DNA from: Dimorphilus gyrociliatus
Lineage: Eukaryota > Annelida > Polychaeta > Dinophilidae
Assembly: GCA_904063045.1 (NCBI GenBank)
Contig: CAJFCJ010000028.1
Span: forward strand, 935,230 to 999,229
Length of the DNA stretch: 64,000 bases
Direction: 5' to 3'
Of the stretch, positions 23,701 to 38,100 are shown in pieces (positions within the stretch are counted from its first letter, which is position 1; the number at the start of each line of letters is the position of its first letter). The notes beneath the pieces are model-generated. The model was not told the DNA's origin, ran no database searches, and saw nothing but the letters and a program-made list of their open reading frames with translations. The position numbers were made by a program, and so were the translations under genes.

Positions 23701-26700
23701 GTAAAAATGAACTAAACTGAGTCTACGTACTTTTACTAAGCTCGTAAACACAAAATATGGTTCGATAATTCTTAAAATAGCAAAACTATACATTCTATAA
23801 AAATATAGAAAATTCCCAAGGTAATTCCAAACAGAGCAACAGATATTTTAAAAATATCATAAGTAAACTTAAAAGTTAATGATGCATTAAAAAAAATTCA
23901 TTTACCCTTAAATTAAATTAACAATGGAAATTTCTTAGGAAATTTCATTAAGAATTCAACTAAAGTAAAATAAATAGGAGATGTTTAATCAACTCACCAG
24001 CTTTGGCAATAGTTAGGAAATCCTCTTTAAATTTTAGCTCTTCAATATTTCGATCACCGAAAGCTGCAGGAGATGGAGTTTGCGGAAATGACATAGGCCT
24101 ATTTTTCTTTCCATTTGCAGCTAACTCTGATAGGTTGGGATTAGAACTACTTAAAAGCGATGCAGAACCAGTTGATGAGGTGTGTAGACTTCCCTGTAAA
24201 TAGTTTTCCGAAAAAGAAAATTTAGTGTACTTGATTCAAATACATATTTTTCTTTCTTTTATTATACAACGTCTTAGGAATGACTTTATTTAACCGTCAA
24301 TAGATTCAAAGCACGTATGATAAATTTAATAATAAAAAGTTCATCATAAATAATCGAGACTAATAATTAAATAGAAAATATTTTAATATGAAGATTAAGC
24401 AAATATGTCATTCCCTTATTTGATTTGAATAAGTTTGTTACATTAAAACTATTTAAAACATTATTTAAAAAGAATGAAAGAGGTGGAAAGAATGAAAGAG
24501 CATACCGAAGAAGATGGACTCTCTTTTTTCTTCTTTTTGAACGCAATTCTTTTGGATTTTGTACTTGGATTGGGTGATGGTGAAATTTGCTGTGCTATTT
24601 CGCCATTACCATCGTTATACTTGAAAAGTGAGATGAAAAAATAGATAGAGGTTCAGTTATTAGTATTAGAATCTAAAAAAAAGTCTCTTTACTTCTTTAA
24701 TATTTACAATAGTTCATATAAAAAATTTAATAAAATTAAAGATGAAACAGCCATCTAGATTTAGTCCGAAGCATACATACTTTAACCACGTATTCAATGC
24801 TTAGATGTACAATAAAATAATTTAAACGAAGCAATTTAGCCCTAAAATTAGTTAGGTTAGTCTGAACTTCCGATTCCGCCGGGTATATTTTTACTGTATA
24901 ATTTCCTTTAGCTATCTCGTACTGTGTTGGTTTAATTACATTTTATTACTTGCATGGTCTAGTAAATAAAACTATTGTACTATTCTTCAGTGAAGCTACT
25001 ATAATGAAATGGATAGAAAAATTTCATGCAATTAACCTATTGTAATTTATAAATAAAGCGTATTCTTTTATATGATTATCAGAAACTTCAGTCGCTTGTG
25101 TAATAACAAATGTTATATAATATACAGTATACTATATAAAATTGCTACAAACTATATAAAGGTGGCTGAATAAAACAGAGATGAAAGAGACTTATTTATG
25201 TTCGATTTCGTTAAAGTTACAATATTTAACAAATCAACAAGTTTAAATTTTAATCATTCGTTAATACAATGGCAACTAAAAGTAGTATTTCAATCCAATC
25301 ACTACAGAGTATACTTACATTCTCCTCGAGGAAATTTTCTGTTTCGCTGGACTGATGAAGTCGCTCCAAAATTTGCCCTAATTCGTGGATTTGATTGTTA
25401 GCATTCTTTAGATCTGTTATTGACAAAAAGAAAAAGTATATTTTTTTTCACAGAAAAGTGAACAGTTCTCATTCGAACTCATTTTCATTAATACAATTAA
25501 AAGATTACGTATTAACTTTTATTTGTCATGTATAAATATTTGCTGCTATGTTTATTTTTAAGAGGCCTCTTACCAAAATAAGTGCCAAAACTTATTGGTA
25601 TCTATTCGATAAGGTAGAATAAATATATTCTTTACTCTGTATTATTACCAGTGCAAAAACTGATAGTATTAGTATATTATTTTATATAGAAAAAGCTATG
25701 ATTATCAGATTATTTACCCTAGAGCAAGTTCGTGTAACGTGCTTCAGATAGCAACAACGAGAAAAGAATATCTATATTTATGTGTCATATGTTATTGATA
25801 TAGATATTTTCCCTTGAAAGCTGCTAAAAACGTATTAAAAAAATCCTGCACTGATGGTAGTGATATTATGTATACGGTTTGTTTTATGTGAGGTTTCAAT
25901 ATTTCTTGTATAAGAAAAAGACATCAAAAATTGAGTTATATCTCCTTCATTGTGCTGTTTTATAATGTTTAGACATACATTGTTATAACGAATATATATA
26001 TACTGTATATATACTGTGTATATTTAAACGTAAGGCTATATTTTATTGGGATAAACATACCTCCATTACACATCTCCATTCCGCTATCTTCAGCAAGCCA
26101 GGCGTATCCCACTTGGCTTTTGTCGACCATACTAACTTTTCTTTTTAAGCTACTTCTTGTTGAAGCTGTTGAAGAAAGAAAGTATATGAATGTATCATTC
26201 ATTAATATTAGACAAATATTAACCAAGAGGAGATGTAATTGGTGTAAGCTCCCTAGACACATCTTTTTGAAGGATATTTTGCCTAAAAAGCCTATGTTCC
26301 AATAAGGCCTTTATCCAGTAGTCAAAAGATTTTGGATTCTTTTCCTAAAATTAATAGAAACTTTAATTTTGCACACATAAAAGACATAAGAAACGTAGGG
26401 ATTATTTTTTTAGTAAGACTTATTTATGATCTGTATCGCACTCTAAATACTTTATATTGAAAATATTGTAGTATGTATCGTATCATTAAGAAAAATTTAA
26501 AGTATTCAGACTAAAGCTTTCTGAAAGCATTCAAAGAGTGTTATTTGTTCTTATAATTAGACGTTAGGAACGTCACTAAAGTCAGGACATCAATAGTATT
26601 AAGAGGGTCTTTCGGGATGTTAGTATAAAAAAATTCCATGCTAAAGATAGATCAATAGAATAAATATTTCCCTCCCCTCTCCTTCATCAACAAAAGAAAA

Positions 26701-29700
26701 TCCTTTCCTTTACGAAATCCCAAATTAGGTTTAATAATAATAAAGTCATGTAATATTGAAAATTCTCACCTCACACTGAAAAATTTGTTAAAGAGGAAAA
26801 GTACTTCTAATTGGCTTATAATTGCAATAGATTTCGAATATTAACAAACCTTAAGATGAAATATAAAACTCCCGTTGTCAATATGTATTCTACGGCTGGA
26901 AGGTTTATACGTGATGCATGAGAAACCTACATCCGCCTCTCCGTGTAATTTATGCTTGTCGATCTGAAAATAAGGACAGTTTAGTTTAAAAGAAAAATAC
27001 TCATATGAAAATTGTATATTCTATATATTCAATTAAATTTGAAGCTAAATTTGCCATATTTTAAAAATAGTATGTAATCTATTTTTATATATATAAATAC
27101 TCTGCTAAATAACATACTTTTTAAGATTTTAACATTTGTAATAAAACTCTAATAATGCCGGCATGACAAATTTGAGTATATAATTTTACATCTATAGATA
27201 AATGCAGAGTAATACAAATATGATCAATTTAGTATATTTTTTATCTGATGTTAAAGAAGGCAAAATAGAATGCGACAAGAATCCTCTTTGATCAGAGAAA
27301 TATCAAAAAATAAACGTGGCGATATATAGATTGAAAGTAATGAATAAAGAGGAGAAATATTAAATGGAATAAAGGTATAATTAATAGAAATAGAGAGAGT
27401 TTATTAAAATTCTTTTGTCAGTTTAAGTAGAGAGATTTTTCTATTCTTTATAAACTATAAGTTAAATAGAATAAAATTAGAAGAATTTAGGAATGGTGAA
27501 TTCTTTTTTTAATATGAAAAAAACCATCTTAAGTAAATTTAAGTTAAACCTAAACCGCATATTGATCACAACTAGAGAGAAACTTACATCATTAGGAGTT
27601 CGGGCGTATATAAGTATCCCATTTTCCAGAACAAAATATCTCTTATGCCACCCTTTCATTGGCCATTTTCTTCTTTTCATCAAATATCCATCGTGCTTCA
27701 GAGGAGTTCGGTCATATTTTACTCCTTCTGCAAGATCCTCCATCATCTACACCATACATAAAAAATTGATTATTAAACTTATAGAAAATTTATTGACTAT
27801 CTGAGCTAATAATAAAATATTACAAGCCATTCTTTTCCAGACACTTTGTCACTCTTAGAAGGAACGGAACTCGACAATCTATTAGACGGATCATTATCGC
27901 CACTGTCATCGTCACTATAATCCTATATAAATAAGAAAGTATTGTGATGAGAAGTTGAAAAAATATTAAAACAATAATCTAAAAGTAAGCAACTTATATT
28001 CTAACACATATTTTAATATATTATAGAATTGATAGCAGAGTTATTTAGCTAATTATTTTTAATGACAGACCGAACAAATTACCATTTTGTAACTATTCGC
28101 ATTAGAGTTAACTAGAGAAAACGATGTGCTAAGAATAAGACATTTCTCCCTAAAATTTTTAACCTTTCATCATGTTTATGAAATTTCAATTAACATTCAC
28201 ATGGCTAAAGATATATTTTGCTCTCTTTTACCCTGGCTTTTTCATAGGATGAAAACTATTCATCAATAAAGCTAATACATTATCTTTTTGTAAATATTAG
28301 CAGAGAAAATGATATTAAAACCATCCTATAAAACTTCATTACAACCATAAACGTTTAGAGAGGCATTTAATATTTTATGCAAAATTACCAATACATTAAA
28401 ATAGTTTAACTCTTGAAACAAAAATATCATTTCAGAGTCCCGTAACTAGAATGTAAAACAGATTTTTAAGCTCATTTCACAAACGATAAGCTTCACAATT
28501 TATTGACCTTTTTAGCCGCACTACTTTAAAAAGTCTTTTCTTTTATATACAGTTTTATTCAAAAAAAAGTAACAGTTGGAATACAAAAAAACATATTGAA
28601 AGAGCTGATCGAAGTAAAATAAGGACCTATCTATTATTTTTAACTTTAAATATATACTAATATCAAAAAGATACTCATAGAATAAATGTACCACTGTATG
28701 TACAATTAGCAATGCATTATGTATTGCATATAAATATATCCATAAAGCAGATATATGCAACATATATATATATATTTATAATATACACAAGCAAATATAT
28801 CATACATCTATATATTTATAATATATACAAGTATACATACACTAGATAATACTACAAGTTGAATAGTTATTGTCAAATGGAATAAATATTAAGACCTAAC
28901 GGTGAAAAAATCGGATCATGTACACCTAAATTTTAAATATCATACTATAAACTAAAACCTTGTACTGGCTTACGAAATCACAAAGTAAAGTAAAACTCGA
29001 TAATTAATCGAAAGGGCGTCCTATTTATTGGCCGAGAATGTACAAAATGTAGGCATGGAAACAGTAAATTGAATATCGCACGATCTCATTTCATGCTAAT
29101 CAGAACAGCAGACGGGTTTGACACCAAAATTTTCTAGTAAAGATACGAAGCAATATTTATTAAGAGCAAGAAATCGAATATAAACAGCATTCAAGCATGT
29201 AATCTAGAGTTCATTTAAATTAATCAATTTTTTTCATCCTATAGCATTAAGAGAAAAAAGAGTACATCGTACTTGTAATAACATCAAATCTTCGAAACAT
29301 TATTAAAGAAGGAGCGACGATCATGATATTAATAAGACATTTGAATAACAATAACTCAATATGTCTAAACAGAACTCTATTTGTCAATAATAAATGGCGT
29401 TTAATATATTGAATTTATCTTAATGAAATGTTTACAAGAGATATAACTGAAGAAAATTAGTTGACTCTCCTACCTTTTCTCGACTTATAGCTCTTTGAAA
29501 TTTTTGTTTAATAGTAGTATTTTTTGTAGAGATTTTTTCTTGATCACTTTGAAAATCATCACTACTAATTGACCAAGTAAATTTGCCATTTTCCTGACGA
29601 GACGTGTCTTGACGATATATAGGTCCGCTAAAACTTGATGATTTACGATGTTTTTTCAAGAGAATCTTCTTGTGCTGCTGTTGTTTTTTATCCGACATGG

Positions 29701-31905
29701 GCATATTTCAATACGGAATAGAAAAGTGTTCAAGATTTTTCAATGAGATCTCGCTCCAAATCGATTGACCATAAACTGGTCCGAAAAGAGAAATATTGTG
29801 GTGAATATCATTCGGTTCCTTCGAGTGATACACCCACAATATATATGCATGTGCAAAAAAAATATGGCCGAAGAAGTAGGCCTAAAGTAGCACTAAATAT
29901 TTAGATGAAGGTAAAGAGACACGCCTTAAGCCTATAGCGAAATAGTTCATGGTTCAATAAACAAACTAAGAATCGTTCTGCTAAATAGCGTTCTCTCTCT
30001 ACAATTGAAAAAGTCTATCTTACATATTTATATGCATGGACACTGTAAAGCTTCAATACTAAACTGTAGCAAAAAGTAAATTTATAATAAAAAATAATCA
30101 AAAAAAAACACACAAAGGCTCCAAATATTATCTAAGATACATTGATTTTTTATGAACTCTTTAATAGTATAGGTGGCGTTCTCTAGCGCACAACTTGACA
30201 AGAGAAAATTTCTATTTCGGTTAAATGAAAATCACTGGATAGTGTAAAATATTTATAATTTGTAAACAACAAGATCAATAAGTATATTAAAATCTCTTTA
30301 ATTCCCAGGTTGTCTTGAACGGAATCAGACTACTTCTGATATATTAGACATTTCAAAGATACCAGAAAGTTAAATTAATATTTAAACATATTATGTACAC
30401 TTCAGCCGACATAAAAGTACGTGTAAAACGTATGAAAATGTATACCTTTCTTAAATATGAAACATGTGTCTTCCATATTCACATAGTTTTTTTACCGGCA
30501 CCACCCAATGACTAAATATTTACACCATGGTATTCAACCTATGTTATACTTCCATTATACATATATTATATATATAACAATATATCTATGTTTATGTTTA
30601 TGTATTTATTAGGTTATTTAGAGCAACAGGACCATTCCAATAAAGGAATTTTCTAAATAAGAATGGAAGACTTTTTAAATTGTTGACTGAACCAAAGCAT
30701 AATTTTTGACTAATAAAGACATTCCTTTGAAAATAAAGGCAAAAGAAAACACGTATTCAATATTCACTTAAACAATACTTATCTTGGACAAAAAAAATCC
30801 TATCTATTTTTGTCCTCTTACGTAGATCGGGTAACAACTAATCTTATGACTAAAGCATTATTAAATGTTTATATATTACAACAAAATAAGGTAATCAGAC
30901 GACTAAATGAATTACAAATGATAAACATTCGATAACGGGAAAGAAATAGTCTATTAAAACTATAATATATTAATTTAATATTGAAATCGATTTCTGTAGC
31001 AGATTGTTGAATTTGAAAATTTGTATGTTTTTCTATATGTCTCTACTTCTTCCATGATTTCGTTGATAATGATGTTGAGGTTAACTTGGATTTAACTTAA
31101 GGCCTATCGCAGATTTATTTTCTACATATTAGGACTACTAAACAAAGCCAGCTTAATCACACTCTAAGTAGATGCTTTAAATGGTTTTTATAGCTTTATC
31201 AAAGACCTATAAAAATGGTCTTTCTATTTTGTTATGTTTTTATTTGAAGGAACACCTTAAAAATGATACAGTTAGATTTTGACACTTCCATCTATTAATT
31301 TCTAACTTGACACTATAATAGATGTAATAATATCAATTAAAACCGTAACATCTGCTAGGGATGTTACAACTTCAAGTAACTCGTCAAAATTATTAATATT
31401 TCGCGTAATATGCACAATTCTATATCTTACAACAAAAGATATACAATAAATTTATCACTATCCGAAGCATTTGAAAAAAATAATAATAAGAACATCATTA
31501 GAGAATAGAAGTAAAAATAGGATAGACAGATGGATAGATTGATAGAAAGATTGATTACAAAAACAGCAACAAAACAATTTTTCATTTTAATATTTAATTC
31601 TTAATAATCTAATCGTCATAAAGACAAAAGAAATATTTTGTAATTAAAAAATAATTTAGCTCTTTCTTGCTTCTAGTTAAGTTATTAATTTTTAATTTAT
31701 ATTTTTATTTGTCATTAAAAACAACTATTTCTCATTTATCTTAATTGAAAAGAAAAAAAAATAGAATATTAACACTTACAACATGCTTTTGTTTCTTTTG
31801 ATTTACTGTGTCGATTTGAGACAAGCTTGATGACGTGTTTCTTCTTGTAGCAGCTGGTGAAGAGGAATGCTTAGTTTGTCCTTTATCCGATAGTTCTAAG
31901 GACAT
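20754..31905 (-). CDS. Oxysterol-binding protein-related protein, ORP3/6/7 subfamily
   Basis: Lipid-transfer protein for ER contact sites. First exon is 29474-29704 (MPMSDKK start, 932 aa) or 31780-31905 (MSLELSDK start, 897 aa). Common exons: 27824-27922, 27588-27746, 26850-26963, 26224-26344, 26061-26165, 25319-25413, 24506-24619, 23998-24193, 23389-23528, 23209-23313, 22964-23132, 22739-22905, 22596-22670, 22398-22535, 21695-21758, 21546-21624, 21301-21442, 20754-21239. All junctions are in phase. PH domain at about residues 120-230 ([17 protein letters not shown]). FFAT motif EFYDAQE at 511-517 would bind VAP on the ER. The lipid-binding (ORD) domain from ~570 has [29 protein letters not shown] and the fingerprint EQVSHHPPI (split between exons), then FGKWNEG and [11 protein letters not shown]. 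The RRKWPxKGWHKR PH motif marks the ORP3/6/7 class. Confidence 0.95.
27923..31779 (-). other. Long 5' introns of the ORP gene
   Basis: The two candidate first exons lie in or upstream of this stretch; apart from the exon at 29474-29704 it holds no other coding I can support. It is AT-rich, with a TAGGCCTA palindrome at 29877-29884, a GGTGGCG-type site at 30171-30189 and a GATA-rich stretch near 31520-31556. Confidence 0.5.
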
Positions 31906-34900
31906 TGGTAGTTTTATCTGGAATGAAACACTGTCTATGAGAAGCCGTAAATAATGAAAAATTTCTCATCAAGAATAGGAAACCAGCTCTTACCAGAATA
32001 GCAGACCATATACCCGATAAGAGTAGGAATACTACATTATTAGTAATAATATGCTTATATTATGTGAGATATGAAAAAGTTAATTATGGTAGGGAACAAT
32101 CACAGTAGAATATAATTTTCTTAAATACAAGTACTATCTCAAAAGTACAGTTTTTTCTCGCAATCTAAATAGTATTCATTATACATTACATCAACTTAAT
32201 GTAATCATAATAAATCTATATAAACATTTACGTACTGGTTTATGTCGATTTTTATATTATTTCACATACCGCTTCAAACAGGAAAATGAAGTCATGATAT
32301 GACGCAGGAAGAGTGCGGGCACGAGATAGTGACTGAACGAGAGAGAGTAGGAGCGGGAAGAAATAATACATTTATATGCACATATATTTAAGAAAAGTAA
32401 CATACATCTATCACCGTGTTTTGCAATTGTAACAATAGGATTTTACCCTACATCTACTTTGTTAGAAATAGATTCTTTTTCATCAATACATAATGAAACT
32501 CCAAATGATTAGTAGAAGAGGTTATCACGATTGATAAGAATAGAAACAAATATATAAATATACCTATATTTATTTTTATCATGTGCTGAAATAAAACTGA
32601 AGAAAATGTGCAAGAACCAATGAATAATAAAATTTCTTGTGACAAATATGAGAAACGTTCTATTGTGTCTACTAACAATCATAGTATCTGTAAAAACTGT
32701 GCATAAACCGGCATGATATCGAAAATGTATACAAATTATGTTTACACAATCCAGAAAGGGAGAGGGGGAGTGAGTATGCGTACGTGCGTGCATGTACACA
32801 AGAAAGAGAGCGAGAGAGAGACGGAGGAAAAGGTGGTTGAATTCCAGTTCTATATTATTTAGCTTAATAGTCTCAATTTATTATTAGATAACTTAATAAG
32901 AATTATTAAAATGACCATCTCTAAGTAATAAAAGCTAACTTAGACTGATTATTCAAAATTAAAAGATAAAAGGAAAATCGTTTCAACTCCCACGTACTTG
33001 TAGAAGTGACTCATAAATAGAATATGTTCTGGAGGCGAAATAACCTACTGTTACATAAAACATAGTCAAATTTATTTAAATGTATTTGTTTTAAAGAAAA
33101 AAATATTGAATAGCTGAACTGTCTACTAAGAATAGGTTTAAAATAAGACATTATTCATAAAATACTACTATATACTTAATATACTGTAATATAAATATAT
33201 AAGTTTTTAATGAAAGATATTACATAGATGATTTTGCTACTTTGCATACTCGTATATTCAGAAAGGGTATATTTATTTCATAAAGGCGTTTTCTCCCTCT
33301 TTTTTACCGTTCAATATTTTCCAGGTAAATTAAACAAAGTGTGTGACATTTAGAAACTATAGCTGTCTTAGATGTAATTTTTACTCAAATCATAGAGATA
33401 GAACTCAACTAGAATGTTCCAAAAAGAACAAAATATATACAATAAAATACTACTTATTTCTCTATGCCTTGTAACGATGATTTTTTAAAGTAAAATTAAA
33501 AGAAAAAGCTCTTAAGTGACATTAATAGATTTTATAATTATAGAATAAGAATATATAAATAAGTTTGATACCTTGGAATATTTTCCACCACGCATCCTTT
33601 ACAATAAAAGAGGTAGAAATGAAATAATTTTGAAATGTATAGTTCTAAAGCTAAAGCAGTCAATAGTCAGTCAATGACTTTATACCTTATCATAAAACTG
33701 GTTAAATAAAATTATTTTTTCGAGATAAGGCAGGTTAAGGTTAATGATTAGGACTAAGTTTTCATAACAATATTAAAAATATATAACTTTGTTGTATTGA
33801 AGTTTGATAAGTAAGATGATATAGCACAGTGAAATATTGTGGGGCGAAGGTCGAATAACTACATCATATTAACAGAAAAATTTCTTAGCAAACCGTTATA
33901 AGTTACTGGTAAGGAATATCGAAAAAAACGAAGGTTAAGCCTAGAAATTTTTATCATATTTTATTTATTTTTAGTATTATAAAACTTTCTCTTCGACCAA
34001 AACTCGTATAGTCTGCTCTTTAAAACGGAATGAAAATAAATTCTTTAAGTCTTATGAATAAACTATGTCAAAAATATCAAACGAATGATCTAGAATCATC
34101 TAAGATTAACGAAATAACAACCAGAGTAATATTGTTAGAATGCTTTACCTTTTACTTGCAACTATCTGAACTTGATTAGGTAACTTGTTTCTCAATATTA
34201 GTTCAAATGTCATCAAGTTTTCTATTGCTGTAATTCTCATATTTTAATGGAAAAGGTTTGGTTAGGCTTTTCGTAACATTATTTTCGTAATTTGGAAAAA
34301 ATTCGATATCTAAAGATATATTTGGGAAATTTTTTTCTTCAAATTTCCTTAATAACTGATTAAACAAGTGCTGATAATTTTGTTTCGATAATCGTTTTAT
34401 TTATTTTTCTGTCAGTTTTAACGAATGCCGATAAGATTTATAATCGATTTAATTTATCACTTCGATATTTATGGTTAACCTAAATACTGGATAGTATTTA
34501 TTAATCCAAAAATCTAAATATTCCCTATCAAATACTTGAAACTTACTTTGTTTTTTGATAATTTTGCTATTCGTCCCATTTTCTGTGCTATTTTCCTTTT
34601 TTAACATTTTATTTATGTAGCCTATAAAACTACTCGATAATTTTTTTTTAAAGCGTTATCAGATCGAATAGATAACTCGTACTTCGTAGATTTGTCGTTA
34701 GTTTTTCTTTAAGAGAGGTAAATTGAATAATATCTAATTAATCGTTGCGTTTTCTATTGATATGGACAACTTATCATTGGAAGTGGAAAGGATGTTTTTA
34801 AAGTGTTTAAACAGTATCAGAATTCTAAAAAGGATAAAAGTTAATTTCTAGAGTGTGTATGGTATATTGAATAAATAATGGTTTTAAATCTGTTTTTGCG

Positions 34901-35170
34901 TTATTTACAAAATTATGTTAAACTAATTCTGAAATATTCGAACAAATAAATAAAACTCGAGAGAATACCCGAATGAGATATTTGGGTGGCACAATAACAA
35001 ACTCAATGCTTGAGTGGCAGTCGCTTTTAGTAGCACCGCTATTGTTGTTTTCGTAACTGTCATGGCGTCGGAAGGTAGAAAATTATGCTGAAATCTCGAT
35101 TAAAGCAGCAAATAGTGCACATTTTTCATCGAAGTTGCGTTGAAATTTTAACCGAGTAAATCAACGTTCG
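31906..35170. other. Gene-free region between the ORP gene and WAC (divergent promoters)
   Basis: About 3.2 kb between divergent genes. No coding or RNA gene recognised. It contains a (GA)n-like patch near 32800-32822, then AT-rich sequence. GC content rises near 35000-35170, immediately before the WAC start, as expected for a promoter and 5' UTR. A short upstream reading frame sits at 35062-35091. Confidence 0.5.
35062..35091 (+). promoter_or_regulatory. Possible upstream ORF in the WAC 5' leader
   Basis: ATG GCG TCG ... TGC TGA encodes a nine-residue peptide ending 79 bp before the WAC start codon. If the transcript begins upstream of 35062 it could dampen WAC translation. The transcription start is unknown. 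Confidence 0.35.
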
Positions 35171-38100
35171 ATGGTGATGCATGCCGCGAAATATCCGCGG
35201 TTAGAAGTTGGGTAAGCCTCATTTAAACTTTTGCATTGGAACCCTCCGCCATTTTGGGAAAAATTTATCCCTTGAATTTTCTATTTTTATTGCTTAAAAC
35301 ACTCTTATAGCAATATATAAAATCATCTCTTTTTAACAGATATACTGGACATGTTGAGAAACCGCGGGCCCACCGATGCGATGTATGATTATATTGAAAT
35401 AATTCATATTAAAATTTTAATATAAATAAGTCGCTTTTTTTACCTCCGCAGAATAACGATCGGTACGGTTCGGAGAAGTCGCACAATCGATTAGAAGCCT
35501 CTTACAAAGGAGAACTCGAAAAAAGTCCAAGATATCCTAGCAAAAGTCGAGATACTCGATCACATAAAGGTTGATTTCTTTTTTAAAATCTAAATAGGAA
35601 TCAAATCAAAAAATAAGTTTTTTTAAGCATTAAAATGATCTAATCCAGATATTGTTTTTAATATTAATCGATTTGAATTATTATTTTACATTTAAATTGA
35701 AAAATAATAATATTTGTATGACTGATTAATTTTAAAGTCTTTAATTCCAAGCGTAAGCAAACTACCTGTTTTGTTATGTACTTATACAATCTAGCTTACA
35801 AATAACATTATAAAACTGTCTAATGGCAAACTGTAATTAAAACAATAATTTTAACTATGATTAAGACTTCTTAGAATTTTTTTTCGAGACAAGAGTAACA
35901 TTGTGAGCTTACGATGTTTAAAAAAGTCAAATATATCTTTTTTTTATTTATTTTTTACTATAAGATACTGATATATTGTTTATTTTTAGGTGAAAGAAAT
36001 AGAACAAATCATGTACATTCAAGAAACAGTGAAAAAACACGATCGGATAAGGAATCACAATTTCGGTCCAGAGACGAACCAGAGCCTGAAAAAAGAAGGG
36101 ATGACCAACGACGAAAAATAAAAGACGATGTATGTTATTATTTTGCATAAATTAAGCCACAAAATATCATATATTTTTAAATTTCAGTCTAGAAGAGTTG
36201 CTATTCGTTATTGCGGTGACTGGACTGAGCAGAGAAGTAGCACAAGTAATAGGTAAGAAAACACTTTTTAGTTTATATATTTAGGGTTTAATTTAAATTT
36301 ATTCCTATTTTTTAACAAAAAAGAATATACTACTTCAATACCGCTACTGAAGAATCACGTTGGGAGAAACCACCAGAGTGGGAGGATTCGTGAGTATACT
36401 ACCTGTGAAATACAATAATTGCAATAGATTTAATATATCTATAGACGAGCCAAAGTTCCTGATCATTCCACATCTTCTTCTATGCCACATCGCCGACATA
36501 ATTCACAATCATCAAATAGACCATGTGAGTAAAATTGAAAGAATAGTTTATTAAAATAATCCAAAAATAGAAATTAGTGCACCATTAAAGATAATTTGTT
36601 AGCTGCTTGCGAAAGGATATACAACACAAATAAATTTCAGTTGCACTATTATTAAAAACTGTACAATGGCTACAGATTTACCATTGGATATGAATGAAAT
36701 ATATAGAATTATTCCTAACACTGGTTTAAGTAGTTTAAGTTAATATTTTTTTTAATCATTAATTCTAATTGTTTGTTAGCTGTAAGCATTAATAGAAACA
36801 ATTATTGTCTTTTCAAATAATTGCTATTGTAAGTATTGTAGATAATTGGCTTAAAATTTTTAAAATAACTCTTCTTATACAGATGAACGCCCATCATCCT
36901 CCGCATCTGCTAATCATCAGAAATCTTGGCATGAATCGTCTCGTGATACTCGCCATTCATCTACCAGACCTGCAGACTATCATCGGACAAGTAATGGACC
37001 CAGACGTCCCATTGATGATCGACATACTTCATCATCAAGGAGAGATTCGTCCTCCAAAGACGCTCGTCAGAACAATGAACGTTCCGGTAGTATTACTTCC
37101 TCCGGAAATCGAAAAGACAGGAGAGAAGAAGCTAGTCGAACCCAGGGTATGCTAATTTATAATTGTTTTTAAAGGATCCAATTCAAATTTACATCTCTTA
37201 TGGATTAGTAACGGAAGTAAAAGATTTGGGTGAAGACATGGAAATCAGTCCAACATCATCCCCATGTTCATCAACTCATTCGTCGCCTTCAATAAAAGGA
37301 AAGCAAAATTCGAAAGGTTTGTAAATCTTCTTACAAATATTTGTATAAGGATTTTTTAATAAGTATATTTGGAAAACCCTGATATCCAAGCGAATGATTT
37401 AGATTTGACATCATTTGAAGTGAAATTAATGAAGATGAACAAAGCATCCTTTTATCAGTATGACGATAGAGATAGTGATAGACTTTCGGAGAAAAAGCTA
37501 GATACTGATTCTGAGTGTGAGATAGAAGCTGGGGAAATTGCTGATTCCCCACCAAAGTACAGTTATAGTTGGAATAAACCTACCGAGATAAAGATTACTG
37601 AAAAACACAAATTTGAGACAAGACAGCGTTCTTGTTTGAATTTAATTGACCCAAGGCTCATAAAATCACATACAAACGAAGAAGTCGGAAGAAGTTGGAA
37701 CCAGTACAGACCGTTAACAAATAACAATTTCAGCTACCAGCAGTTTCAGAATGGTCGCCAATTATTTTGGCCAAAAGATATCCAAAGCAGAAACCATTCC
37801 GAGGAAGAAATTAGAAAAAAAAGAAGAGAAAAAAGTGAAAAAGATTATTTTCGTTAGTTATTAGGACTAAGTGAATTTTAGACATCCCTAGTCTCCCCCA
37901 GAAATCATTATAATCTTTTAGAAAAATTAATATCTGCTTAATTCAAGAATTTTCAAATGTTCACAGAAATTTATTAATTATGTATTTTTTATATTACAGC
38001 TATGGTTGAAGTTTTAAAAAACATACAAGAAGCATTAACCAAAAAATCAATTATTGGTAAAAAAATATGTCCAACCGATGGAGGGTCCAATGGTAGAATT

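Noticed and set aside
35062-35091. ATGGCG as the WAC start codon
   Set aside because: The frame stops after nine codons; the ATG at 35171 gives MVMHAAKYPRL, which matches the conserved WAC N-terminus.
36805-37155. 116-codon plus-strand frame
   Set aside because: It is an alternative frame of WAC exon 36883-37146; the true frame joins the flanking exons in phase.
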